Source of the DNA: Ischnura elegans
Taxonomy: Eukaryota; Arthropoda; Insecta; Odonata; Coenagrionidae
Assembly: GCF_921293095.1 (NCBI RefSeq)
Contig: NC_060253.1
Coordinates: 72,143,992 to 72,207,991 of the forward strand
DNA length: 64,000 nt
Direction of reading: 5' to 3'
Under the pieces are notes generated by a model. The model was not told the origin of the DNA. It did not search any database and saw only the letters and a program-made list of their open reading frames with translations. The position numbers were made by a program, and so were the translations under genes. Each line of letters starts with the position of its first letter. Within the stretch, counting starts at the first letter, position 1. Positions 32,446 to 42,121 of the stretch are shown in pieces.

Positions 32446-35130
32446 GCGCACAGTGGTCCCAAATCGAAAAAAGCTGGCCAAAAGTCGTTTTTTCGAAAAT
32501 TTTTTCAAGGAATTTTTGAACCTTATTTTCGGATTCTACAGGATATGGTCTACAAAATACACTACTAAGTTAGTATTTTTGTTCATCAGAGCGGCTGCAG
32601 TGATCCGTCAAACATGGAGCATTCACCGTAAAAATCACAGTTGCGTGAAATCGGTCGATTTTGATGAAGTTCAGCGTCATGCAGGACAACCTTTACGCGA
32701 TATATTTGGCCAAAAACATTTTTAACTACAAATATAAACATTATTACATAGTGGGACATAAATTTTATTCGGATTTTACTATGTTTACTATTTTATATAT
32801 ATTTTGTAACTTTGAGTGTTTTTTACCCGAATTTTCAAATAAAATGTACAATATCGTTTAGAGAGGCACGTGAATGCACGGTGTCTTTTGCACCAATACA
32901 AAGGGAAAAGTATATGCAACGCAGTAGTGAAGAAAATTTTTGCTACTAGTTGCTACTCCGACCTCAGCATTGATTTAACTATAATGATGCAATGCGCTGA
33001 CGCGGGCGGCGGCCTGGCTGGCGCGTGGTAGGGCTCGAGGAAATCCAGTATTTATGGGTGTTATTCAACATTGTTGGATATTTTATTTCTACAAAAGATA
33101 TTTACCCTATGAATAAACATCTCTTGTCATACGTAGAACGTTTTATCATCAATAGTTTCCACTTGACCTTACCTTTTATTTACGCGTGCCCATGCTCTCA
33201 TAAAAATTGCTTAAGGACTCGAGCGGAAGGATATATTTATGGAACGAAAGTTCGCAGCTGTGCTTATAGTAATCCTCAAAAACATGAATGCATTCAAAAC
33301 AAAAAAGAATCCCTCAAATGCTACTCCACCCTTTCCTTCCGTTAGACGGGTTAGTTTTCGCCCTCACGCGGCACATTGTCCCTCTGTCGCCTCCTTAGCG
33401 GCCTCCTCAACCACATGCAGGGCAAACGACGGCCGAAAAGGCCTAGGCTATTGATTGCGCCCATCGGGAAAACACAACCACCGCTCTCTGTACACTTGTT
33501 ATGAATTGCACTTTGGCCACCGGGGATGAACGGAGTAAGCCTTTTCACCTTTCAAATGTGATATTTCCTAGAAAATGGAGATAATAGCATCGCGAACCTC
33601 ACACTGTGGAACCCCCAAATTACTTCTAGACATCGCTTGCCCGAAATTTTCTCGCTAAAACTCAGTTTTACTCAGATTTTGCCAAACGAAAGACGTGAAA
33701 GTTAAATTCCTCAAGCGTGAAGATCGAGTCTTGAAAAAGTCGAGTATCCTCGAACTTTTTAAAGAAGACTTGTGGGGTTGAAGAAGAGTGCCCATAGTGT
33801 TTTAGTTCGATAACTCTGAAAATTTTCACGCGTCTTGAGATGCATGAAAAATTTCTTGAAAGTGGAAAAGGGTCCGTATCGTTTAAAAACCAATACTTAT
33901 TGGATTGCTGGAGCAACAAGTTAGAGTTAGATGAGGACGTTAATTCAAAAGTTATCCTAAAAAAATTGCGGAGAAGTGTTTTTTCTCTCAAATTATCTTC
34001 GCCGGTGGAAGGAAAGAAAAAGAAATGACAGGTTTTTTAGAAGAAAGTTCGCTGACTGCCTAAATGAGAAGTTGAAATTTCCTCCGCCTTTATTTAAACA
34101 ATTTGAGAAGTCCAGTGAAAGGGCCTAGAGATGGAAAACGGAGGATCTTAGAGCTAGCACATCGCCAGTAGAGCATCCATGAGTTATCGAAGCAAAGGTG
34201 ATGAGTTCGTGGCGAAAATAATAAATGAGGTGACAACAACCACTCTCTCAAGAGCGCGGCGAGTGTTATCAAAATGGAGAGCCAAGGATGTTAGGCAAAG
34301 TAAAATCTCCCACGAAGAAGCCCTTTCCATGATCGTTTCTGGTAATTTCACGAAACATCAGTACTTGCTCCTCCGACGGACATCTAAAGAAGCTGCCCTT
34401 TCTATTGTCCACTTGTCCGAGGAGGCAATGAAGGCGAGGAATAAGGACATAAGAAGATTCAGGGAGCACCATGCAAGGAAATTTTCCTGGATAGCAACGA
34501 ATGAAGACCTGTTTAAAAGATTACTCCTAACTTCAGATGCAATGATATCAAGTATTTCTAAGGCTCAAAGAAGGAAATTACTTCAATTACCAGTCGAGGT
34601 AAAGAGTTTATTAATCCTGGAAGAATTGAGTGAATGACGACTGTGATGAGGATTTGTCGGATAGTGATCATGAATGTATTTAAATTTTTTTCGTAAAAAT
34701 GACTGAGAAAGATAAGGAGAAATGTCAGCTTATTTTTTTGATAATTAAAAAAGCCCAAATTAATGGAAAATCTCATTTAATTTTTCGTACCAAATCATGT
34801 GCTCGTTAAATTGATGCCTCACTTCGTAAAGAGCTTATTGCAAGCGTATCAATAAATTTGGCGTTTAACTTGAGTTAAAGGAGTTATGAAATATTGTTTA
34901 TAACATTTCAATGATTGTAATAATGCCTCCGTTGAAACTTGTGAAATACGGAACCCCGTTTAAAATTGCTTCCAAATCTATTGGCACGTTACAAGGAACT
35001 ATAAAATTGTCTACTTAATTAGAATTAGATATTATAATTTTTAACAATTAATGCAGTACAATAATATTAATAATATACTTATAATAGAAATTTCCAATTA
35101 ATATTAACTTATTTTTCGTATCAAATACGA
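32446..35130. other. 2.7-kb foreign segment between two pol fragments
   Basis: Unrelated AT-rich DNA that separates the integrase fragments of the minus-strand pol; about 100 residues of integrase are missing at the join, so deletion accompanied insertion. The left edge begins CAGTGGTCCCAAATCG and has A/T-rich terminal-like sequence; a matching inverted end was not found. It contains the decayed ORF at 34090-34637. Confidence 0.5.
34090..34637 (+). pseudogene. Remnant of a multicopy arthropod protein family of unknown function
   Basis: A 152-codon frame (34179-34637) with LSRARRVLSKWRAK and LTKHQY-like (FTKHQYLLLRR) segments. About 90 bp upstream, in another frame, a KSSER...RTEDLRASTSP-type segment is visible. 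From memory these resemble the N-terminal part of long uncharacterised, probably transposon-associated proteins found in many copies in arthropod genomes. The frame break and early end suggest a dead copy. The identification is tentative. Confidence 0.4.
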
Positions 35131-35185
35131 TCAAACATATGAGAAAGTAGAAAATGTTCTCTTGGTTCATTCAAAATAAGTTGAT

Positions 35186-35852
35186 CGGGTATTGCAATGG
35201 CTTCTGGGTACTTCGTAAATGCGTCCTGGAAAGTGAGTATGTACTTATTTCCTCTATCTGTCCGCGGAAGGGGACCCACTATATCCATGGCGGCCCTCTC
35301 CAGGGGTCCATTTACCTCTGGTAGGGGTTGTAATGGGGCCCTATTTAATTTCTGAGGATCTTTCCTCAGCTGGCATGACCGGCACTGCGTGCAAAACTTA
35401 ACTACTTCCTGACGCATTTTCGGCCACCAAAACCTCGCTCGGATCGTACCGAGTGTACGCTTAATTCCCAATGTCCTGCCCATGGTGAGTCATGATAGGC
35501 TCTCAAAATTCTATCCTTCATGCTCGCAGGAGATACTAATTGACCTTCCCCCCGAAGGTTCTTTCTGTATAGGAGCTCATTTTGCACAAAAATTACTTTC
35601 TCTCTCATTCACTCTCTCTCTCATGCACACCAATTATCATTCGCTTGTTCGTCCTTAATTAATTGACGATCCCATACGGGCGCGAAGGGGGGCTGAATGG
35701 CTCCCACAGGGTTTCGAGACAAAGCGTCTGCGTTTTGGTGTGTTTTTCCAGGCATGTATGGGATTTGGAAAATTGTACTCGCTCAATGGAAGGTACCCGC
35801 GCCTCACGCTTGTGGATCGGTACTTCAGCGAAAATATTAATTCCAATTTCAA
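35186..35852 (-). pseudogene. Gypsy pol fragment (RNase H end to integrase core)
   Basis: On the minus strand: LSEYNF near 35848 and, after a frameshift, a HQNADALSRNP segment, then the integrase zinc-binding region (DSPWAGH, CTQCRSCQ) and the first catalytic stretch AAMDIVGPLPRTDRGNKYI near 35295, ending at AIAIPDQ near 35188. It closely matches residues 720-915 of the intact pol. Several frame changes show decay. It is the upstream continuation of the fragment at 31.8-32.4 kb. Confidence 0.85.
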
Positions 35853-35859
35853 TAATCAG

Positions 35860-36469
35860 CTAACCCATTAAGACCTTTAAACTAAATATGTAACGAGATA
35901 CTATATTTAGAACACTAGCAAGAGGCATTCCCTTAGGTGGCGCCGTAGTCTCACCCCGCATTGTTTAATTCCCGGCTGGCGCAAGTGACTACGTATGGCT
36001 TTTGGCATTCTAATGAGCCAAAACTTGCTTCTGAAGCATGACTGATTTTGAATGCAGAAAAAAAGGTTCAATGAAATCGAGGTACCGAAGTACATTTCAA
36101 TTACTCTAGAATTCCTCAATGTCGCAAACGCAGCGACGGCTTCAATAGACCATCTCAATTGAAAACCTTTATTTAAATATGCTCTATTCCCAACATAACA
36201 TTAATCGGAAACGATTGTAGGAGCAACTACCCAGATTTCGCTCATTACGCGAGCCCTATCTCTTACGGGTTTCAGTGGGACCAATTACTCAACTAGATGA
36301 GGATTACCATACTCCTCGGGACAAATAGGGGCTTCAAAATTACTATTACTAACTATCGACAAAGAAAATTCAGAAAACTAATATCTAATCACCGGCCAAG
36401 ATAATAAAAAAAGGCATAGCAATCATTTCCTTGATTTTTCTATTCAGAGTTCTTATTAAGTGTCGTAAT
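35860..36469. other. No gene recognised
   Basis: AT-rich filler between the pol fragment and the next repeat. No supportable feature. Confidence 0.4.
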
Positions 36470-37490
36470 CACCAATGTCCTTTGTTGTCGGCGATGATCC
36501 TCCGTCTTCTTTCCGCCAGCAGCTTACTCTGCTTCAGTTGGTGACTCCGCCGCTCTCGAGGCGAAGTGAAAGTACCCCGGCGTCAGTTTGTCTCTGCGAT
36601 GCTTCCGGCTCTGTAGGCGTTGGTCAGCGGTCATTGTCCGTCTGAAAACGTGCCTCTTCCGAAATGCCGCAGTGTTATGACAGCTATGTCGTGACCCGGC
36701 CCCGGATAAGCCGGGACTTGAATCCGAACTATTTTAACGTGGGCTCTTGCCCTTGGCGTCGGGTATCAATGATAGCACATGGATTGCATTTTAATAAAAA
36801 GAAAAAGGAACTCTACCTTTAGTGTCGATAAGGCACGAACCACACTGGGAGGCTGGAGGCAGGAGAAGACGGCAGTACGCTGTGGCGACGAGCGATGGAC
36901 TGGCAAATACTGGCCTAGCGATGGATAGTGCGCGAGGAATTTCCCAAGTTCCCGGAGGGGGAAGGGATTATGAAGTCTAGATTTCGCAAGTAACGGAAGC
37001 TGATGCACAAGTGCACAATCACGCCCTTCGCGATTAAAACTTCACCCCGGAGTAGTGGAAGACTCGAAGTAGAAGACGACAAGTATCTCCCGGTTTACCT
37101 TTATTTAGTGTCTCTCGAATGACGTAGAGACGTTCAAAAAGCCCAGGTGGGGGGTTTTCCGCGAAAACATATCTTTTATACTAAACCCCCCCTTCGAAAA
37201 GTTAGAACCCGTGAGCGTTCCATTAATGGTGTTTTTTCTTATTTGCCAGTCTTTCGGTCATTGCGTTTCCTTCTCCTCCTCCCGGATCTCCCATTTTATG
37301 AAAAACAGGGCTGTTTGTGCATCGTCCTCTGCCTCGCAAACAGCCCTGTCCTTCGCGAAATAATTTGCAAATGGCCCCCGAATTTCGGGCCATTACAAAT
37401 ATTTTGGTTGCAGCTCTCTCGGACTTTACCGTTACTCGCGAAATATGTCAGCGAGCAATTGCCACTCGCATCCACCTTTTAACACCAAGC
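36470..37490. repeat. Repeat X, copy 1, split by a solo LTR A
   Basis: 36470-36686 and 37398-37490 together match 39905-40201 (shared GTGACTCCGCCGCTCTCGAG, then CAATTGCCACTCGCATCCACC). LTR A lies between them, so the LTR inserted into repeat X and the 39.9-kb copy is the empty site. The nature of X is unknown; in its other copy it lies between LTR B and the accessory ORF start. Confidence 0.7.
36687..37397 (-). mobile_element. Solo LTR family A, copy 4
   Basis: 711 bp, TG...CA on the minus strand, with an internal deletion relative to the 828-bp copies (about 100 bp missing near 37005). It has neither primer-binding site nor polypurine tract next to it, so it is a solo LTR within repeat X. 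The 13-bp hairpin is kept (37305-37317 and 37337-37349). A clean target duplication was not seen. Confidence 0.8.
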
Positions 37491-37733
37491 TCTACTTCCC
37501 GAGAAAGTGTTTCTTGACATATCAATTACAGTTTTTCTGGTAATTTAAAGTATTACTTGGAATTTATTACCCAAAAATTAGCTCTAGAGACGCAAAGAAT
37601 GTAAAGTGAGTAAGATTATCGTTCCGACGCGTGTAAGGTGATCATACATGAGCCATACACTACCCAAGCAGTAATCCCACAGTCTTTTGGGATGTAATTA
37701 CCACTCCCTCCCACAGGGGGGTTATGGCAAAAC

Positions 37734-37752
37734 AATCCCACCGCTGCCACCA
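37734..37752 (-). promoter_or_regulatory. Primer-binding site for tRNA-Leu (LTR F)
   Basis: On the minus strand, one base after the LTR F end (CATTACA), the sequence TGGTGGCAGCGGTGGGATT is complementary to the 3' end of a leucine tRNA as I recall it (..AATCCCACCGCTGCCACCA). This makes LTR F a 5' LTR of a minus-strand element. Confidence 0.7.
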
Positions 37753-37753
37753 T

Positions 37754-38244
37754 TGTAATGCGTGCGGGTTCTTGCCCTTGGTGTCGAGAAGCGAATAATC
37801 ACACACGTATTTAAAGTTTTAGACCCAATGTTTATTTCCATTAAAAGCCCAATTTCCCAAATCAATTCAAGCAAAAGGCATGAAGTAATAGTGAATTTGT
37901 GCGTCCAAAATAGCCAAAATTTAGAACATTACCAAAGAGATGGAGATGTTACGGGCCATACGGCCCGTACTTCGACTCCAACTGCGAGTTACTGAGTGAG
38001 TCCCTGAGTGCGTCCGAGTCCATTAGCATCTTCACCGTGCCATTATATAGGGAAGTGGAACCAGGATGTTTTCGTCCAAGAGGAAGGGGAAAGGAAGGGG
38101 AAGAGGAAGGTTAGGCGTTCTTGAAAGTGAAAAGGTGCAAATCCCAAGGCATAGTTTGTCACAGCTGGCTATTCTGAGACGTCACACAACAACATATTTA
38201 TGCAAATTTTGGAAATGGAAATCTTCCATTTCCGGATCACTACA
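37754..38244 (-). mobile_element. LTR family F (5' LTR)
   Basis: 491 bp, on the minus strand starting TGTAGTGATCC and ending GCATTACA, followed by a primer-binding site. Its upstream edge cuts the accessory ORF fragment at 38245 in the middle of its WGYLRF-type strand. U5 contains the conserved GCGGGTTCTTGCCC motif (plus-strand reading). The internal region to the left is decayed; gag was not found. Confidence 0.65.
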
Positions 38245-38379
38245 CCCCCATACCTCGTCGGAGGGCTCCTCCCAGAGGTGGCTTTCCAGTAGTTGGCCGG
38301 CCACCTCGACGTCTCGTAACCAAATTGCTGCCATGTCTTTCCTCAAGCCGTCCACCCGCACCCAGGTGCTATCGAACAT
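38245..38379 (-). pseudogene. Post-env accessory ORF, subfamily B, 5' half
   Basis: Begins MFDSTWVRVDGLRKDMAA and continues WLRDVEVAGQLLESHLWEEP, then is cut by LTR F just after EVWG. This copy shows the likely true start of subfamily B (M.DSTWVRV.G), also seen at 39903. It lies downstream of an env fragment at 38.6-38.9 kb on the same strand. Confidence 0.75.
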
Positions 38380-38613
38380 CTATTCGCCGTACCGACACCC
38401 CGTGTGCAAGGGAAGAGGTCAGGACCTGGTCAGGTACGGTCAGGATAAACGAGGGCATTAGTTTGAGTTGGGGTGGTAGCGTGGCATGGATCCAAGATGT
38501 CGTTGGAGAAAAAGAGGAAATGCATATTAGTGCAAAAGATTTGGGAAAGCAAACAAAAGAGGACAGATAAAAGAAGAAGAGGAAGAAAAAAAAATCCAGA
38601 AAAGTTTTTCTTT

Positions 38614-38905
38614 TTAAAACGGTGCCCGTAACATCTCCATCTCTTCTGGTGCCGATGGTGTAGGTGGAGGTGGAGTCGACCTTTTCCGGTATCGGCGAAA
38701 TATTGCAATCCCCGCTGCCCCCATGGCGGTCCCTATTGTTAGCACCAAGCCGATGTAGGAGACGGTCGGCACGGACGGTATCCACGATGCTGCCTCTAGG
38801 GATTCGGCCTCTTTCAGCATCTCGTGTAGGTTATTAACAGGGATTCCCTCCGTGTGGTCGAAGGTGCGGCGAGCAGCAGCCGCACAGCAGCACCGTCTCT
38901 GCTTC
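38614..38905 (-). pseudogene. Env C-terminal fragment (type B/C)
   Basis: Minus strand encodes MLKEAESLEAASWIPSVPT, a membrane segment (YIGLVLTIGTAMGAAGIAIF), and a basic proline-rich tail RRYRKRSTPPPPTPSAPEE. Nearly the same as the env at 50.94-51.2 kb. The upstream side ends near 38905, before repeat R. Only the last 90 or so codons remain. Confidence 0.8.
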
Positions 38906-38966
38906 TTCTCTCAACCCATATCGCAGGTAGAATACTGGTCGTGTTATGTTGCCCCTCTCGTAGTAT

Positions 38967-39660
38967 TCTATTGGCCGGGCCGCGTAAACCTGATTCTCCC
39001 TCTATTCATAGGTATCGGCTTCTCAGGAAACTCCTTAAAGAATATCAAGATAATCTTAATTTCAATCAAGAGTTTATTCTATAATTTTATTAAAAGGTGC
39101 GTGGATACAAAAATTAATAATGATTCATTATTTGAATATAATATACATAAAATTCAAGCTTTATCACTTTTCTCAATGATTTTTCTAAACAATGTCTATT
39201 TCTCTAATTAACACAGAAAAAAGTCGCTAGAGAACGCAAAATATTTCACCGACGTAAAATATAATTCCCCCTTGAATATTATCACATAGCAGTTTTCATT
39301 GATGTGCACGAAACATGTTTAGAAGAATTTAATAGACTTTAATCGTAGAATTCATGAGTTTTAACAATCTCACCCCTCGAAAATTTCGTTTGACGTCAAA
39401 CCTTTGCGCGATAAACACGAATTTTCTACCAAAGTTGGAACAGTCTAGATTAATATTGCATAAATATCACTTATGACAACGGAATGTGCTAAAGGTTATT
39501 CTTACATTCTTCCCGCGAAAATGAAAATTTTTTATAACCCCCCGCTCGAAAAATTTTACTTAACAAAGAACCAAACCATGGGAACATAAGATTTTTTTCG
39601 CCGAAATAAGAACTCTGAATCACTATTGCTCACCAAATTTTATTAATGAGTTCGTATATA
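38967..39660. repeat. Repeat R, copy 1 (690 bp)
   Basis: Almost identical to 52204-52893 in the same orientation (shared start GGCCGGGCCGCGTAAACC, end GAGTTCGTATATATGTTAGAAA with small differences). The first 45 bp are a scrap of the subfamily A accessory ORF (minus strand, YAARP-type). The remainder is AT-rich and unidentified. Confidence 0.85.
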
Positions 39661-39774
39661 TGTTAGAAACTTCTCGTGTATGCGCCACCCTCCAGTTAAC
39701 CGCCTTTCCTCTTTATTCCTGGAGTATATTACACGAATGTTTGCATAAACTTTTTACGCTGGAATCCCCATACG

Positions 39775-39903
39775 TCGCCGGAGCTCTCCTCGCAGAGGTG
39801 GCTTCTCGAGCAGCTGGCTGGCCACCTCGACATCCCGCAGTCCCAGGTCCATCATGTCTGCTCTTAGTCCGTCTACCCGTGCCCACGTGCTGTCCAGCAT
39901 CAA
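39775..39903 (-). pseudogene. Post-env accessory ORF, subfamily B, frameshifted 5' piece
   Basis: Minus strand starts MLDSTWARVDGLRADM and continues LRDVEVASQLLE before a frame change and a stop. It is directly followed upstream by repeat X (39905-40201). Confidence 0.65.
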
Positions 39904-39904
39904 T

Positions 39905-40201
39905 GTCTTTTGTTGTTGGTAATGATCTTCCTTCTTCTTTCCTTAGACTGCTTGCACTGCTTCGGTTGGTGACTCCGCCGCTCTCGAGGAGAAGTGAAAG
40001 GATCCCGGAGACAGTTTATCTCTGTGCTGCCTCCGGCTCTGAAGTATTAGTCAGCGGTCGTTATCCATCTGAAAATGTGCCTCCTCCGAAATACGTTATT
40101 ATTATGACAACTTTTTTGGTTTCATCTTTCCCGGACTTATCCGTTACTCGCGAAAATATATTAGCGAGCAATTGCCACTCGCATCCACCCTTAATAACAA
40201 G
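39905..40201. repeat. Repeat X, copy 2
   Basis: Uninterrupted copy of the repeat split by LTR A at 36.5-37.5 kb. It runs from the accessory ORF start to the LTR B boundary. Confidence 0.7.
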
Positions 40202-40962
40202 TGTAGTGCTCGCCCCCCCTTAAGTGAAGGGAGTCGAACCCTAACATTGCCCTGTGGGTTCTTGCCTCTGGGTGCCAGAAGTCATAATGAAAAATGCAAG
40301 GGTTCATTCTCTGAAGATAGAGAGAAAACTACAAATTTACCTTACGGAGAGATATGGTGCTCGCGAGACGTTCGGGCTGTCGTACCGGCGAAATGGAAGG
40401 ACGGCTAGGCACTGTGACGGCTGTGCGACTGCTGGAGTCCCTGTCCCTCACTAAGGAGTTCGAAGGTGCGATCCGGCAGTTTAGTTGTGGCCTGTAGGGT
40501 GCGGGGTTTCCCTGGTCAACAAGCTTCACGGCGGAGAGTACGGAACTCACGGAGATGGCACCTCAACGGGAAAGTTGGCAGCAAGTCACTCTGGAGATGG
40601 CACTTCACAACCCCACACACAACAATTCACCCCTTACCACACTGACTGCTGCCAATTCCATAGAGTTTATATATCTGTATTTTGGATCCCGTAAGGCATC
40701 ACCCCTCCTCTCGGTGACCTAGAGGAGCGCACCCTCCTTCCGTTTTAATTTAGCATGATAGCGCCCGTTGCCACCGAAATGGTGGCAAAGTTCCGTTTTC
40801 TCCTAGTAATAGCCTGCCTACCAATTTCTATTGAGAGTTCTTAGCCGCTTTTAGTGCCCCCAGCCATTCCTTCCCACGCCCCGTCTTGATCCATACCCTC
40901 CTTTCTCAATTGGACGGAAATATATTATGCCCTCCTTTCTCAATTTATTTGAGACCACTACA
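40202..40962 (-). mobile_element. LTR family B
   Basis: 761 bp. On the plus strand TGTAGTGCTCGCC...GACCACTACA. By its U5 motif (GTGGGTTCTTGCCTCTGGG at 40254) and T-arm-like GGTTCGACTCC on the minus strand it is oriented like families A, D, E, F copies on the minus strand. Fragments recur at 52025-52171 and 59352-59615. It directly adjoins the plus-strand LTR D, separated only by ATAC. Confidence 0.7.
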
Positions 40963-40966
40963 ATAC

Positions 40967-41656
40967 TGTGATGACCGGAATTTGAGCGCAAGATATTTGC
41001 GGCAAATTCGGTTACGAAAGTGTTTACTCCCTCGCTAGCAGGTGACTATGAGGCGGAAGGGGAGGATGACTCGAGGCTAAGAAAGTGAAAGGCGAAATAC
41101 GGCACACAAAAATACTCTTGGAGAGGACGGGAAGATGCAACACCATGGAGTTGTCGTAACAAACACTCCACTTCCTAGAGCCCCATATAGTCCTATAGGT
41201 CAACTGGGGGGGGGGGGGGATATGACCTAGGGGGCCAAGATTTTGAATATAAAAACTCTCAAAATCTGAAGGAAGGCAGTTGGTGTTGGGGGAGTGACAA
41301 CCGGGGTGTGTATCACGAGGGGTCGTCACTTGGTGCAGCAGAGATCGCCCGTCTACTCCGTGCCATATTGAGATACCCTGTCGGTAACCAGTACTTTCCC
41401 GGCATCCCGCGAACATCCAAGGGAAAAGCGAGAGTCTCAGCCTTGCCGAACGCCCGACGTCTATCCGCCTCTTCGCGACCTTCGCCTGTTCAAGCCCGTA
41501 CGCTTCTCGGGAGACCCAAAGGTAAAGTGCCTTTTCCTATCTATAAAAACTACAGCTTGAATCAATTCATTGCTTACGGCACCCAAAGGCAAGGACCCAC
41601 ACGGCGAAGCCGAGTTCGATCCCCGTCGCACAAAAGAGCACGGGGCGGACGCTACA
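40967..41656 (+). mobile_element. LTR family D, 5' LTR of the intact gypsy element
   Basis: 690 bp from TGTGATGACCGG to GGACGCTACA, followed two bases later by a primer-binding site. A TATAAAAA at 41541-41547 region is a candidate promoter element but is close to the 3' end. Minus-strand copies at 52.9-54.3 kb confirm both boundaries and the length. It is preceded by ATAC, a possible half of a 4-bp target duplication whose partner was not found. Confidence 0.85.
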
Positions 41657-41658
41657 AA

Positions 41659-41672
41659 TGGTGGCAGCGGTG
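41659..41672 (+). promoter_or_regulatory. Primer-binding site, tRNA-Leu type
   Basis: TGGTGGCAGCGGTG, starting two bases after the LTR end, complementary to the 3' end of the same leucine tRNA inferred for LTR F. The match ends after 14 bases here. Confidence 0.7.
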
Positions 41673-42121
41673 TCGATAATTGAAATGCCCGCATGGGGCG
41701 AATTCATTTTTTTGAGAGATTGAGGAATTAAAATTTTTTTTCGCTCTTTGAGGCAATCAAAATTTTTACTCAGGAAATATGTTGTTCGGTCATTCCCATT
41801 CCGGGATTGATATTTCGCCTCCGAGTGAGAAGATTTCTCTCAAATGCCAGGGCACTGTAAGACCTGAATGGTTTCACTTACAGGAGCCAGAAGCGTGATT
41901 TGCATACAAGCTGTACTTTCGGGTCTCTCGTTTCGTGTCCCCATGTTTTCCTTCTTCGTGTAAAAATTTGTATTTTCCGATTTGTAAATATACCTTAGCC
42001 AGGTAGTTTCGTGGCTCTTTGTCAAAATTTTGCTGTGTGGTCGCTACGGTGGCATCACGAAGAATTGTGACCCCGCGGGAAGTCATTTAAAAGTAAGCCG
42101 TGCCTCACAATCCATTTAAAA
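41673..42121 (+). other. Gypsy leader region
   Basis: Untranslated leader between primer-binding site and gag. No long frame; probably holds packaging signals, none recognised. Confidence 0.5.

Noticed and set aside
36683-37401. Target duplication around the solo LTR A
   Set aside because: Flanks (GCTA and AATA) do not match; either decayed or the insertion edges were altered.
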